From Ornithinimicrobium humiphilum (GTDB lineage Bacteria > Actinomycetota > Actinomycetes > Actinomycetales > Dermatophilaceae), in contig NZ_VFPU01000001.1 in the NCBI RefSeq assembly GCF_006716885.1, positions 1,364,001 through 1,428,000 on the forward strand: a stretch of DNA of 64,000 nucleotides. The letters are read 5' to 3'. Position numbers and translations under genes: made by a program. Shown here piece after piece: positions 19,188 through 30,650 of the stretch; position 1 is the first letter of the stretch, and each line of letters starts with the position of its first letter. Under the pieces are notes generated by a model. That model did not search any database. It was not told the DNA's origin and worked only from the letters and a program-made list of their open reading frames with translations.

Positions 19188-20183
19188 ATGACGGACGACC
19201 AGATGCCGGACCGCCCCGCCAGCGAGCGGCACGTGCCCGTGATGCTCGAGCGCTGCGTCGAGCTCCTCGCCCCCGCGCTCCAGCGCGAGGGCGCGGTCTT
19301 CGTCGACGGCACCCTCGGCATGGGCGGCCACACCGAGGCGGTCCTCGAGGCCTGCCCGCAGGCCCGCGCGATCGGCATCGACCGCGACCCCCAGGCGCTG
19401 GAGCTGGCCTCCGGGCGCCTGGCGCGCTTCGGCGACCGCTTCACCCCGGTGCACGCGGTCAGCGACGACGTGCCGGCCGTCCTCGCCGAGCTCGACCCCC
19501 CGCTGCGCCGGGCCGACGCGATCCTCTTCGACCTCGGCGTCTCCTCGCTGCAGCTCGACGAGGTCGACCGTGGCTTCGCCTACCGTACCGACGCCCCGCT
19601 CGACATGCGGATGGACCAGTCGACCGGCCTCACCGCCGCCGACGTGCTCAACACCTACGACGCCCGCGCCCTCGAGCGGATCCTGCGCGAGTTCGGCGAG
19701 GAGCGCTTCGCCCGGCCCATCGCCAGGCGGATCGTCCGGGAGCGGGAGCGCGAGCCGTTCACCACGTCCGGGCGGCTCGTGGAGCTGCTGCACGACGTGG
19801 TCCCGGCGGCCTCGCAGCGCTCCGGCGGCCACCCGGCCAAGCGCACCTTCCAGGCGCTGCGCATCGAGGTCAACGCCGAGCTGAGCGTCTGGTCCGACGC
19901 GCTGGTCCACGCTCTGTCGGCGCTCTCGGTCGGCGGCCGGATCGTCGTCCTCTCCTACCACTCCCTCGAGGACCGCATCACCAAGCGCGGGCTCGCCGCC
20001 GGGGCCACCAGCTCGGCCCCGCCCGACCTGCCCATCGTGCCCCCGGAGCAGCAGCCCTGGCTCACGCTCCTCGTCCGCGGCGCCGAGCAGGCCTCCGAGG
20101 CCGAGATCGCCGCCAACCCCCGTTCCGCCTCCGTCCGCCTCCGCGCCGCCGAGCGCACGCGGCCCACTCCCGACCAAGCCTGA
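19188..20183 (+). CDS. rsmH: 16S rRNA (cytosine-1402-N4)-methyltransferase RsmH
   Basis: 331 residues. The SAM-binding start is [20 protein letters not shown]. Other family blocks are [29 protein letters not shown] and [14 protein letters not shown], ending with [13 protein letters not shown]. It N4-methylates C1402 of 16S rRNA. The start is the ATG at 19188; the mraZ-rsmH gap holds the mraW RNA motif, so expression of this and the downstream genes may be tuned there. The ftsL start follows by 9 bases. Confidence 0.96.
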   Translation: MTDDQMPDRPASERHVPVMLERCVELLAPALQREGAVFVDGTLGMGGHTEAVLEACPQARAIGIDRDPQALELASGRLARFGDRFTPVHAVSDDVPAVLAELDPPLRRADAILFDLGVSSLQLDEVDRGFAYRTDAPLDMRMDQSTGLTAADVLNTYDARALERILREFGEERFARPIARRIVREREREPFTTSGRLVELLHDVVPAASQRSGGHPAKRTFQALRIEVNAELSVWSDALVHALSALSVGGRIVVLSYHSLEDRITKRGLAAGATSSAPPDLPIVPPEQQPWLTLLVRGAEQASEAEIAANPRSASVRLRAAERTRPTPDQA

Positions 20184-20192
20184 GGTGCCCGC

Positions 20193-20678
20193 ATGAGCCA
20201 GATGACCGTCGCCCCCCGACTGGGACGTCCCGCCCCCGCCCGCACCCTGGCCCGCCCGGCCGTGCGGCCCGTCGGTGCCTCGGCCCGAGGTGGACGCACC
20301 CGGGTCGTCGACGCCTCGCCCGCGGTCGCGCACGCCGGCTTCCGGCTGCTCTGCCTGGTGCTGGTGCTCGCGGCCTTCGGCTCGGTGCTGGTGCTCAACA
20401 CCGCTCGCGCGGAGGGCTCCTACATCCTGTCCCGCCTCACCAGCGAGGCCACCGCGCTGCACGACCAGAAGGTCACCCTCCAGGCCGAGCTGGCCAACCT
20501 CGAGTCCGCCGAGACGCTGGCCGAGAACGCCCGCAAGCTCAAGATGGTGCCGTCCACCTCGACGGCCACCCTGCGCCTGTCCGACGGGTCGATCACCGGC
20601 GTGGCCTCCAAGGTCGACGGCGGCCGCGCGATTACCGTGGACCTGCCCTCGACGGGCGTGGCGCCGGCCGACCACTAA
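20193..20678 (+). CDS. ftsL: FtsL-like septum formation initiator
   Basis: 161 residues. A ~50-residue basic, proline-rich cytoplasmic N-terminus precedes one membrane segment (FRLLCLVLVLAAFGSVLVL, about residues 50-70) and an extracytoplasmic coiled coil (SRLTSEATALHDQKVTLQAEL). Sequence similarity to FtsL is low, as always for this family, but size, topology and position between rsmH and ftsI identify it. It should form the FtsQ-FtsL-FtsB-type complex that activates FtsWI. Confidence 0.88.
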   Translation: MSQMTVAPRLGRPAPARTLARPAVRPVGASARGGRTRVVDASPAVAHAGFRLLCLVLVLAAFGSVLVLNTARAEGSYILSRLTSEATALHDQKVTLQAELANLESAETLAENARKLKMVPSTSTATLRLSDGSITGVASKVDGGRAITVDLPSTGVAPADH

Positions 20679-20753
20679 GGCCACCGACCCTCATCCCCGG
20701 CCACGCGGACCGGGCCTTCCGACGGACTTCAGCGAACAGGGGTGACGACTTCC

Positions 20754-22640
20754 GTGGCAGCAGCGCGCAGGACCCGGCGGGGACCCGTGGCCACCGGTGT
20801 GGTCCACCCCCGGCGCCGGACGCGCACCCTGCTGCTGGGGGTCCTCGTCGTCCTCAGCCTCTTCGCCGCCCAGCTGGTGCGGCTCCAGGGGCTCGACGCG
20901 GCCAGCGTCTCCGCCGCGGCCGTCAACGGCCGCCTCGAGGTCCGGGCCATCCCCGCCCAGCGGGGCACCGTCACCGACGTCAACGGCCAGGAGCTCGCCG
21001 TCAGCGTCGAGCGCCGGCGCATCGTCGCCGACCCCACCCTCGTCGAGGACTACGTGCTCAAGGACGAGGACGGCGAGGTCGTCGCCGAGGGCTTCGCCGC
21101 GGCCGCCCAGGTCGTCTCCGAGGTCACCGGCGCCGACCAGGCCTCGGTTCTCGCCGCCCTGACCGACCCTCCGGGGGAGCGCTACACCGTGCTCGACCCC
21201 GACGTCTCGCCCCAGGAGTGGCAGGAGCTCAGGGCGCGCAACGTGCGGGGCGTCAGCGCCGAGCAGGTCATGAAGCGCGACTACCCCCTCGGCGAGGCCG
21301 CGGCCCCGCTCGTGGGCTGGATGGGCGCGGGCGAGATGCCCGCAGGCGGCATCGAGCTGGTCCACCACGACGCGCTGACCGGAGAGCCGGGCGAGGCGGT
21401 CTTCGAGGTCGGCTCCAGCGGCGAGCGGATCAGCACCGGCCTCTACCGCGAGGAGCCCGCCGTCCCCGGCCAGGACGTCCGCCTCTCCCTCGACGCCGAC
21501 CTGCAGTGGTACGCCTACGACGCGATCCGCAAGCGGGTCAAGGACGCCGGCGCCCTCCGCGGGTATGCCGTGGTGCAGGAGGTCGAGACCGGCCGCATCG
21601 TGGCGCTCGCCAACTACCCGAGCTTCGACCCCAAGGACAGCACGCAGACGTCCGAGGACATGCGCAACCACGCGATCGAGGACGTCTACGAGCCCGGCTC
21701 GACCGCCAAGCTCATCACGGCCGCGGCGGCGCTCGAGGAGGGTCTCGTCGAGCGCGACACCCCCGTCGAGGTGCCCGTGTCCCTGCCCCGCGGCGGCAAG
21801 GCCTTCCACGACGCCGAGCCGCACCCCGTCGAATACCTCACCTTCGCCGGCGTCATCGCGAAGTCCTCCAACATGGGCACGATCCTGGTCGGCGAGCAGC
21901 TGGGCTGGGACACCCTCTACGACTGGATCCGCAAGTTCGGCCTGGGCAGCCCCGTCGGCCACGGCCTGCCGGGCGAGTCGGCCGGCCTGGTGCCCAAGCC
22001 GGACACGCCCGGGTGGAGCGCGACCACGCCCTACACGCTGATGTTCGGCCAGGGCTATTCCGGCTCGTTCCTGCAGCAGGTCAGCGTCTTCCAGACGATC
22101 GCCAACGGCGGGGTGCGGCTGACGCCGTCCTTCGTCCAGGGCACCGTCGACGAGGACGGCCGCTACGTCGAGCTGCCGCTGCCCGAGGGCACGCGGGTCG
22201 TCTCCCCGGAGACCGCCGCGACGCTGACCGAGATCATGCAGCAGATCCCGAGCTCCAGCGGCACCGCGCCGCTGGCCGCCGTCGACGGCTACCACGTGGC
22301 CGGCAAGACGAGCACCGCCGACCGCTACGACGAGACCAAGGGCGGCTACAGCGGGGTGACGTCGAGCTTCATCGGCTTCGCGCCCGCCGAGGACCCCAAG
22401 TACGTCGTCGGTGTCGCCATCCAGCGTCCGACCCGCATCCACCGCTTCGGCGGCATCGTCTCCGGGCCGGTCTTCTCCTCGATCATGCGCTACGCGCTGC
22501 AGAAGGAGGGCGTGCCCCCGGCGGACGACCCGCCGCTGCAGCTCGACATCGAGTTCGACCCCTCGGCGCCCGCGCCGGGGGAGCCGTCCGGTGTCACACT
22601 GGGGGACATTGCCATCCGTGACGAAGGGACCCGTGAGTGA
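20754..22640 (+). CDS. ftsI: Division-specific class B penicillin-binding protein (FtsI/PBP3)
   Basis: 628 residues: a short cytoplasmic tail, one membrane anchor (TLLLGVLVVLSLFAAQLV), a pedestal domain and a transpeptidase domain. Ser316 of YEPGSTAKL is the acyl-enzyme nucleophile with Lys319, and the second motif is SSN at 371-373. The third motif reads Lys-Thr-Ser (518-520, AGKTSTAD) in place of the near-universal KTG/KSG. The GTG at 20754 was chosen because the AGGGG ribosome site abuts the earlier GTG at 20742. It cross-links septal peptidoglycan. The stop overlaps the murF start; no murE lies between. Confidence 0.95.
   Translation: MAAARRTRRGPVATGVVHPRRRTRTLLLGVLVVLSLFAAQLVRLQGLDAASVSAAAVNGRLEVRAIPAQRGTVTDVNGQELAVSVERRRIVADPTLVEDYVLKDEDGEVVAEGFAAAAQVVSEVTGADQASVLAALTDPPGERYTVLDPDVSPQEWQELRARNVRGVSAEQVMKRDYPLGEAAAPLVGWMGAGEMPAGGIELVHHDALTGEPGEAVFEVGSSGERISTGLYREEPAVPGQDVRLSLDADLQWYAYDAIRKRVKDAGALRGYAVVQEVETGRIVALANYPSFDPKDSTQTSEDMRNHAIEDVYEPGSTAKLITAAAALEEGLVERDTPVEVPVSLPRGGKAFHDAEPHPVEYLTFAGVIAKSSNMGTILVGEQLGWDTLYDWIRKFGLGSPVGHGLPGESAGLVPKPDTPGWSATTPYTLMFGQGYSGSFLQQVSVFQTIANGGVRLTPSFVQGTVDEDGRYVELPLPEGTRVVSPETAATLTEIMQQIPSSSGTAPLAAVDGYHVAGKTSTADRYDETKGGYSGVTSSFIGFAPAEDPKYVVGVAIQRPTRIHRFGGIVSGPVFSSIMRYALQKEGVPPADDPPLQLDIEFDPSAPAPGEPSGVTLGDIAIRDEGTRE
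21562..21572 (-). repeat. CACGGCATACC copy 4
   Basis: Exact 11-mer in ftsI, read as G-Y-A-V with the rare TAT codon. Confidence 0.6.
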
Positions 22641-24097
22641 TCCCCCTGACCCTCCGCGACATCGCTCGGGTCACCGGTGGGCGGGTCCGTCCCGCCACCG
22701 CCGAGGCCCAGGCGACCACCGTGTCGGCGAGCGTCGTCACCGACTCCCGGGCCGTCGAGCCCGGGAGCCTCTACGTCGCCCGCCGGGGCGAGCACGCCGA
22801 CGGCCACGACTACCTGGCGGCGGCCGCCGGGGCCGGTGCCGTCGCGGCGCTGACCAACCGCGAGGTCGACGAGCTGCCGTGCGTCGTGGTCGACGAGGCG
22901 CCGGACTTCGACCCCTCCAGCCGGGTCGACCTGCCGCCCTACGACGCGGTGACCCGCGCCTTCGCCGCGGTCGCGCGCGAGGTCCACGACCGCTGCGCCG
23001 CCGCCGGCGGCCTGCGCGTCGTCGGCATCACCGGCTCCTCGGGCAAGACGTCGACCAAGGACGTCATGGCCCAGGTGCTCGCCGGTCTCGGCCCCACGCT
23101 GGCCCCCGAGGCCTCCTACAACTCCGAGGTCGGCGTGCCGCTGACCGTCTGCCGGCTCACCGAGGAGACCGCCTACCTCGTGGCCGAGATGGGCGCCTCC
23201 GGCGCGGGCCACATCGCCCACCTCACCCGCATCGCCCCGCCGCAGGTCGCCGTCGTCCTCAACGTCGGCACCGCGCACCTGGGCGAGTTCGGCTCCCGCG
23301 AGGCGATCGCCGAGGCCAAGTCCGAGCTCGTGCAGGCGCTGCCGCCAGACGGCCTGGCCGTCCTCAACGCCGACGACCCCAACGTCGCCGCCATGGCCTC
23401 CCGCACGCAGGCCCGCACCCTGCTCGTCGGCCGCGGCGAGGACGCCGAGGTGCGCGCCACCGATGTCTCCGTCGACGCCGACGGCCGCGCCTCCTTCACG
23501 CTGCACGCCCCCGACGGTCCGGCCGGGGGTCTGCCCGTCTCCCTCCAGCTGGTGGGCGAGCACCACGTCGGCAACGCCCTCGCGGTCGCCGCCACCGCCC
23601 ACGAGTGGGGTATGCCGTGGCCGGACGTCGCGCAGGCGCTCGGCGAGGCGACGCCGAGGTCCCGCTGGCGCATGGAGGTCACCCGGCGCGACGACGGGGT
23701 CACCGTCGTCAACGACGCCTACAACGCCAACCCCGACTCGATGCGCGCCGCGCTGCGGGCGCTGTCCGCGATGCGCCGCCCGGAGGGCCGGACGATCGCG
23801 GTGCTCGGCGGCATGCTCGAGCTGGGCACCGACAGCGACGCCGAGCACGCGGGCGTCGGCCGGCTCGCGGCCGAGCTGGGTGTCGACCACCTGGTCGCGG
23901 TCGGCGAGCTCGCCGAGCCGGCGGCCACCGCATACACCGAGGCCGGCGGAGCCGGCACCACCCGCGCCGCCGACCGGGGGGAGGCGCACCGGCTCCTCGA
24001 GGAGCTGCTGCGACCCGGCGACGTGGTCCTGCTGAAGTCGAGCCGTGACTCCGGCCTGCGTCTCCTCGGCGACGCGCTGGCGGGGAGGGAGAGCTGA
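22637..24097 (+). CDS. murF: UDP-MurNAc-tripeptide--D-Ala-D-Ala ligase MurF
   Basis: 486 residues. The Mur ligase P-loop is [12 protein letters not shown] with Lys137. The central domain has [11 protein letters not shown] and [13 protein letters not shown], and the C-terminal domain starts at [19 protein letters not shown] with VLGGMLELG. These blocks mark MurF, not MurE. It adds D-Ala-D-Ala to the UDP-MurNAc tripeptide in the cytoplasm. Its GTG overlaps the ftsI stop (GTGA), so there is no room for murE, which in most actinobacteria stands exactly here. Confidence 0.96.
   Translation: MIPLTLRDIARVTGGRVRPATAEAQATTVSASVVTDSRAVEPGSLYVARRGEHADGHDYLAAAAGAGAVAALTNREVDELPCVVVDEAPDFDPSSRVDLPPYDAVTRAFAAVAREVHDRCAAAGGLRVVGITGSSGKTSTKDVMAQVLAGLGPTLAPEASYNSEVGVPLTVCRLTEETAYLVAEMGASGAGHIAHLTRIAPPQVAVVLNVGTAHLGEFGSREAIAEAKSELVQALPPDGLAVLNADDPNVAAMASRTQARTLLVGRGEDAEVRATDVSVDADGRASFTLHAPDGPAGGLPVSLQLVGEHHVGNALAVAATAHEWGMPWPDVAQALGEATPRSRWRMEVTRRDDGVTVVNDAYNANPDSMRAALRALSAMRRPEGRTIAVLGGMLELGTDSDAEHAGVGRLAAELGVDHLVAVGELAEPAATAYTEAGGAGTTRAADRGEAHRLLEELLRPGDVVLLKSSRDSGLRLLGDALAGRES
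23609..23619 (-). repeat. CACGGCATACC copy 5
   Basis: Exact 11-mer in murF, read in a third frame as G-M-P-W. Confidence 0.6.
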
Positions 24098-25212
24098 TGG
24101 TCAACGTCCTGCTCGCCGGGGCCGTGGCGATGATCGTGGCGCTCTTCGGCACCCCGCTGTTCATCAAGTTCCTCGTGCGGCGCGGCTACGGCCAGTTCAT
24201 CCGCGACGACGGCCCCACCTCGCACCACACCAAGCGCGGCACGCCCACCATGGGCGGCGCGGTGATCATCCTCGCGACGCTGGCCGGCTACGTCCTCAGC
24301 CACCTGCTGCTCATCCTGCTCGACCTCTCCGGGCTCGTGGAGGTCACGCACAGCCGGTTCTCGATGAGCGCGGTGCTCGTGCTCTTCCTCATCACCGGGC
24401 TGGGCTTCGTCGGCTTCCTCGACGACTACACCAAGATCTCCAAGCAGCGCAGCCTGGGCCTGACCTCGGTCGAGAAGCTCACCGGCCAGACGATCGTCGC
24501 GGTGATCTTCGCGGTCGCCGCGCTGCAGACCCCCGGCGACAACACCCGCAGCCCCGCCTCGACGGCGATCTCCTTCGTGCGCGACACCGCGGTCGACCTG
24601 GCGTGGTTCGGCCCGGTCATCGGCACGATCCTCTTCATCGTCTGGGCCAACATCCTCATCGCCGGCGCCTCCAACGGCGTCAACCTCACCGACGGCCTCG
24701 ACGGTCTCGCGACCGGCGCCAGCGTCATGGTCTTCGGCGCCTACTCCGTCATCGGCATCTGGCAGTACAACCAGAACTGCCAGCTCGCCCCCGGCCCCAA
24801 CTGCTACGACGTGCGCGACGCGCTCGACCTGGCGGTGGTGGCCTGCTCGGTGGCCGGCGCCTGCTTCGGCTTCCTGTGGTGGAACGCCTCGCCCGCCAAG
24901 ATCTTCATGGGCGACACCGGCTCCCTCGCCCTCGGCGGCGGGCTCGCCGGCCTGGCGATCACCACCCACACCGAGCTGCTGCTCGCCATCCTCGGCGGCC
25001 TCTTCGTCATCATCACGCTGTCGGTGATCATCCAGGTGGCGTCCTTCAAGATGACCGGCAGACGGGTGTTCCGGATGGCTCCGCTGCAGCACCACTTCGA
25101 GCTGCTCGGCTGGGCCGAGGTGACGATCGTCATCCGGTTCTGGATCATCGCGGGCCTGTCGGTCGCGGTCGGCCTGGGCCTGTTCTACGGCGAGTGGGTG
25201 GCCAACCTGTGA
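24097..25212 (+). CDS. mraY: Phospho-MurNAc-pentapeptide transferase MraY
   Basis: 371 residues with about ten membrane segments. Family landmarks are present: [15 protein letters not shown], the catalytic aspartates in [25 protein letters not shown], and [12 protein letters not shown], followed by [11 protein letters not shown]. MraY transfers phospho-MurNAc-pentapeptide to undecaprenyl phosphate, making lipid I at the inner face of the membrane. The start shares one base with the murF stop (TGATG), consistent with translational coupling. Confidence 0.97.
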   Translation: MVNVLLAGAVAMIVALFGTPLFIKFLVRRGYGQFIRDDGPTSHHTKRGTPTMGGAVIILATLAGYVLSHLLLILLDLSGLVEVTHSRFSMSAVLVLFLITGLGFVGFLDDYTKISKQRSLGLTSVEKLTGQTIVAVIFAVAALQTPGDNTRSPASTAISFVRDTAVDLAWFGPVIGTILFIVWANILIAGASNGVNLTDGLDGLATGASVMVFGAYSVIGIWQYNQNCQLAPGPNCYDVRDALDLAVVACSVAGACFGFLWWNASPAKIFMGDTGSLALGGGLAGLAITTHTELLLAILGGLFVIITLSVIIQVASFKMTGRRVFRMAPLQHHFELLGWAEVTIVIRFWIIAGLSVAVGLGLFYGEWVANL

Positions 25213-26722
25213 GCGGCGCCGACCTCTCCGCCCTGACCCACCGCGACGCCGACTGGTCGACGCTGCGTGCGCTCGTCACCGGCCTCGGCGTCACCGGCTT
25301 CGCCGCCGCCGACGCGCTGCTGCAGCACGAGGCGACCGTCACGGTCGTCGACCAGGGCAACGGCACCGAGAAGCAGGACACCCAGGCCGGGATCCTCGGC
25401 ATCCTCGGGGCCGACGTGCGCCGCGGGCCCGAGCACGTCGCCGGCTGGCCCGAGGACCTCGACGTCGACGTGGTCGTCACCTCGCCCGGCTGGCCCCCGC
25501 ACCACCCGGTGCTGGCCGCGGCCCTGGAGCGCGGCATACCCGTGTGGTCCGAGGTCGAGCTCGCCTGGCGGCTGCGCCCGCGCGTGGGCGCCGCGCCGTG
25601 GCTCGTCGTGACCGGCACCAACGGCAAGACGACGACCGTGCAGCTGCTCGAGACGATCCTGCGCACCGCGGGCCTGCGGGCGATCGCGACCGGCAACGTC
25701 GGGACCCCGGTGCTCGACGCGGTCCAGCACCCCGACCCCTACGACGTCATCGCCGTCGAGCTGTCGAGCTTCCAGCTGCACTTCACGCACACGATGTCGC
25801 CGCTGGCCTCCGTCGTGCTCAACCTCGCGCCCGACCACATCGACTGGCACGGCTCGCTCGAGGCCTACGCCGCCGACAAGGCGCGCATCTACGAGCGCAC
25901 CCAGGTCGCCTGCCTCTACAACGTCGACGACCCGCAGACCGAGCGGATGGTCGAGGAGGCCGACGTGATCGAGGGCTGCCGCGCCGTCGGTTTCACCCTC
26001 GGCACCCCCGGCCTGTCGATGCTCGGGCTCGTCGACGACGTGCTCGCCGACCGCGCCTTCATCGCCGAGCGCGCGACCTCGGCCGCCGAGCTCGGCACGC
26101 TGGCCGACCTGGCCCGCGCCTCCGGCGGCGACGGCACCAGCACGCCGCCGCCGCACCTCGTGGCCGACGCCCTGGCCGCGGCCGGCCTCGCCCGCGCCGC
26201 CGGCATCTCGAGCGCCGCCGTCCGCGACGGCTTCCGCGAGTTTCGCACCGACGCCCACCGCACCGCGGTCGTCGCCGAGGTCGAGGGCGTGACCTGGGTC
26301 GACGACTCAAAAGCGACCAACCCGCACGCCGCGCAGGCCGCGCTGCGGGCCTATCCCGACATCGTCTGGATCGCCGGCGGCCAGCTCAAGGGAGCTGACG
26401 TCGACGACCTCGTCGCCGAGGTGGCCGGGCGGCTGCGCGGCGTCGTGCTGCTCGGCGCCGACCGCGAGCAGATCGCCGCATCGCTGGCCCGACACGCCCC
26501 CGAGGTCCCCGTCCACGACGCGGGGGTCGCGGACCATGGGGACATGGACGCGCTGGCCCGGCTGATGGACGACGTGGTGGCCGCTGCCGCCGCGATGGCC
26601 CGCCCGGGCCACGTGGTGCTGCTCTCGCCGGCCGCCGCCTCCCTCGACATGTTCCCCAGCTACGGCTCGCGCGGCGAAACCTTCGCCGACGCCGTCCGTC
26701 GCCATCTGGGCGGGGAGGGCGC

Positions 26723-26726
<4 letters not shown>
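25209..26726 (+). CDS. murD: UDP-MurNAc-L-alanine--D-glutamate ligase MurD
   Basis: 505 residues. The N-terminal Rossmann region ([15 protein letters not shown]) binds the UDP part. The P-loop is [11 protein letters not shown] with Lys140, followed by VELSSFQL and [13 protein letters not shown], with [12 protein letters not shown] and [10 protein letters not shown] in the C-terminal half. It adds D-Glu to UDP-MurNAc-L-Ala. The GTG at 25209 overlaps the mraY stop. An ATA isoleucine codon, very rare in this window, occurs at the near-copy of the 11-mer at 25530-25540. Confidence 0.96.
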
Positions 26727-28014
<1,288 letters not shown>

Positions 28015-28018
<4 letters not shown>

Positions 28019-29139
28019 GCGCCGCGGGCGACGGCGACCGTCCGCTCAGCGTCGTCCTCGCCGGTGGTGGCTCGGCCGGCCACGTCAACCCGCTGCTCGC
28101 CACCGCCGACGCGCTGCGCCGCCGGGTGCCCGACGTGCACATCTGCGTGCTCGGCACCGCCGAGGGCCTCGAGGCGCGGCTGGTGCCCGAGCGCGGCTAC
28201 CAGCTCACCCACATCCCCAAGGTGCCCTTCCCGCGGCGCCCCGACGCCGCCGCGCTGCGCTTCCCAGCCGCCCTCAAGACGGCGGTCGGCGCCGCGCTGC
28301 AGGCCGTGCGCTCCTGCGGGGCCGACGTCGTCGTGGGCTTCGGCGGGTATGTCGCCACGCCCGCCTACCTCGCCGCCCGCCGTGCGGGGGTGCCGGTCGT
28401 CATCCACGAGCAGAACGCCCGTGCCGGCCTGGCCAACCGCCTCGGCGCCCGGCTGACCGACGCGGTCGCGACGACCTTCGAGTCCACCGAGCTGCCCGGC
28501 GCCCGGCGCGTCGGCCTGCCGCTGCGCGCCGAGATCCGCGACCTCGACCGCGAGGCCGCGCGCCCCGAGGGCCTGGCGGCGTTCGGCCTCGACCCCGACC
28601 GGCCCACGCTGCTGGTCTTCGGCGGCTCGCTCGGCGCCCAGCGCCTCAACCAGGCCTTCTCCGCCGCGGCCGGCGACCTGCTCGACGCCGGGGTGCAGGT
28701 GCTGCACCTCACCGGCGAGGGCAAGGACGTCGAGGTGCCCGCCCACGCCGGGGGACCGCGCTACGTCGCGATGAGCTATACCGACCGCATGGACCTCGCC
28801 TACGCCGTCGCCGACCTGGCCGTCTGCCGCGCCGGGGCCGGCACCGTCTGCGAGCTGTCCGCCGTCGGCGTCCCCGCGATCTACGTGCCGCTGCCGATCG
28901 GCAACGGCGAGCAGCGGCTCAACGCCGCGGGCGTGGTCGAGGCCGGGGGAGGCCTGCTCGTCGACGACGCGGAGGTCAACGCCGACTGGGTGCGCCGCAC
29001 CGTCGTGCCGCTGGTCCGCGACGCCGACCGCCTCGCCGGGATGGCCCGGGCGGCCGCCGAGCACGGCCAGCGCGACGCAGACGACCAGCTCGTCGACCTC
29101 ATCCTCCGGGCCGCCGGACGCGCGGGGGCGCCGGAGTGA
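28015..29139 (+). CDS. murG: UDP-GlcNAc--undecaprenyl-PP-MurNAc-pentapeptide transferase MurG
   Basis: 374 residues, a GT-B glycosyltransferase making lipid II on the cytoplasmic membrane face. The G-loops are visible: LAGGGSAGHVNPLLA at the N-terminus, VGFGGYVATPAYLAA and VFGGSLGAQRLNQAF. The nucleotide-sugar site includes CRAGAGTVCELSAVGVPAIYVPLP and the GEQRLNA segment. The GTG at 28015 overlaps the ftsW stop. It couples directly to murC by another four-base overlap. Confidence 0.97.
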
Positions 29140-30650
29140 GCGACCTGCCCGGGCAGGACACCTCCGGCGCACGCCGCATCTCCTCGCCCAACCCCCGCTT
29201 CGACCTCGCCGCCCCGGTCCCGCCCGCGGCGGAGCTCGGCAACGTCCACTTCGTCGCGATCGGCGGTTCAGGCATGTCCGGCGTCGCCCGCATGTTCCTG
29301 GCCCGCGGCATCCCGGTCTCCGGCTCCGACCGCGCCGACAGCGCGACGCTGCGCGCTCTCGAGGCCGAGGGCGCACGTGTCTTCGTCGGGCACGACCCGG
29401 CCCACCTCGAGGGCGCGGGCACCGTGGTGGTGAGCAGCGCCATACCCGAGGACAACCCGGAGCTCGCCGCGGCGCGGGCCGCGGGGCTGCGGGTGCTGCA
29501 CCGCTCCCAGGGCATCGCCGCGCTGCTGCACGGCCGCGACGCGGTCGCGGTCGCCGGCGCCAACGGCAAGACCACCACGAGCGCCATGACCACCGTCGCG
29601 CTGCAGGCGGCCGGGGCCGACCCCGGCTACGTCATCGGCGCGCCGCTCGCGGGCACGGGCACCAACGCCGCGCCCGGGGGAGAGGGCGCGCCGCTGGTCG
29701 TCGAGGCCGACGAGAGCGACGGGTCGTTCCTCGTCTACCGCCCGCGTGTCGCGGTCGTCACCAACGTCCAGCCCGACCACCTCGACTTCTGGGGCGACGT
29801 CGCGGGCGTGGAGCGCGGCTACGCCGACTTCGTCCGCACCATCCGCTCGGGCGGGCTGCTCGTCACCAACGCCGACGACCCCGGCGCGGCGCGGCTCGCC
29901 GAGGGTGCGCGCGCCGAGGGCACGAGCGTCGTCACCTGGGGCACGGGGCCTGACGCCGACGTCGAGCTCCGCGACGCGCGCACGGAGGGTATGACGTCCG
30001 CCGCCACCCTGGTCTGGCACCGGGCTCTCGGGCCGGTGGCCGACGGCACCACCGTCGAGCTGGGGCTGCCGGTGCCGGGCCTGCACAACCTCGCCAACGC
30101 CACTGCCGCGGTCCTGGCGGCGACCGCCGGCCTCGGCCTGCCGCTTGAGCCGGTGCTGGACGGCCTGGCCGCCTTCCCGGGGGCGCACCGGCGCTTCGAG
30201 CTCGTCGGCGCGGCCGGCGGGGTCGAGGTCGTCGACGACTACGCGCACAACGCGCCCAAGGTGACCGCGGTCGTGCAGTCTGCGCGCTCGGCCGCCGCGG
30301 GTCGGCGTGTCGTCATCGCCTTCCAGCCGCACCTGTTCTCGCGCACCCGTGACTTCGCGCCGGGCTTCGCGGCCGGGCTGGCCGAGGCCGACGTGCTCCT
30401 GCTGCTGCCGGTCTACGGCGCGCGGGAGACCCAGGAGCAGTTCCCCGAGGTGACCTCGGGGCTGCTCGCCGATCTCGTGCGCGAGGCGGGGACGGGCACC
30501 GAGGTGCACCTGCTGGAGGACCGAGACCGGGCGGCCGACGTGCTGCATACCGTGGTGCGGCCGGGCGACCTCGTCGTGACCGTGGGCGCCGGCGACATCA
30601 CCACCGTGGGGCCGCAGCTGCTGCAGCTGCTGGAGGAGGAGCAGGAGTGA
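29136..30650 (+). CDS. murC: UDP-MurNAc--L-alanine ligase MurC
   Basis: 504 residues. The N-terminal domain begins HFVAIGGSGMSGVARMFLARG. The ATP loop is VAGANGKTTTSAM with Lys145; then EADESDGSF, TNVQPDHLDFW and VVDDYAHNAPKVTAVV. This first Mur ligase adds L-Ala to UDP-MurNAc. A 30-residue N-terminal extension precedes the Rossmann fold. The order murG-murC-ftsQ-ftsZ is typical for actinobacteria, and starts and stops overlap by four bases at both ends. Confidence 0.97.
   Translation: MSDLPGQDTSGARRISSPNPRFDLAAPVPPAAELGNVHFVAIGGSGMSGVARMFLARGIPVSGSDRADSATLRALEAEGARVFVGHDPAHLEGAGTVVVSSAIPEDNPELAAARAAGLRVLHRSQGIAALLHGRDAVAVAGANGKTTTSAMTTVALQAAGADPGYVIGAPLAGTGTNAAPGGEGAPLVVEADESDGSFLVYRPRVAVVTNVQPDHLDFWGDVAGVERGYADFVRTIRSGGLLVTNADDPGAARLAEGARAEGTSVVTWGTGPDADVELRDARTEGMTSAATLVWHRALGPVADGTTVELGLPVPGLHNLANATAAVLAATAGLGLPLEPVLDGLAAFPGAHRRFELVGAAGGVEVVDDYAHNAPKVTAVVQSARSAAAGRRVVIAFQPHLFSRTRDFAPGFAAGLAEADVLLLLPVYGARETQEQFPEVTSGLLADLVREAGTGTEVHLLEDRDRAADVLHTVVRPGDLVVTVGAGDITTVGPQLLQLLEEEQE

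Noticed and set aside
18995..22621. 1208-residue open frame through rsmH, ftsL and ftsI
   Set aside because: Arg/Pro-rich composition with no domain, in a different frame from three clear division genes; a by-product of GC-rich codons.
22637..24097. This gene as murE instead of murF
   Set aside because: [20 protein letters not shown] and the [10 protein letters not shown] loop are MurF features, and the D-X-X-N/R stem-residue motif of MurE is not present.
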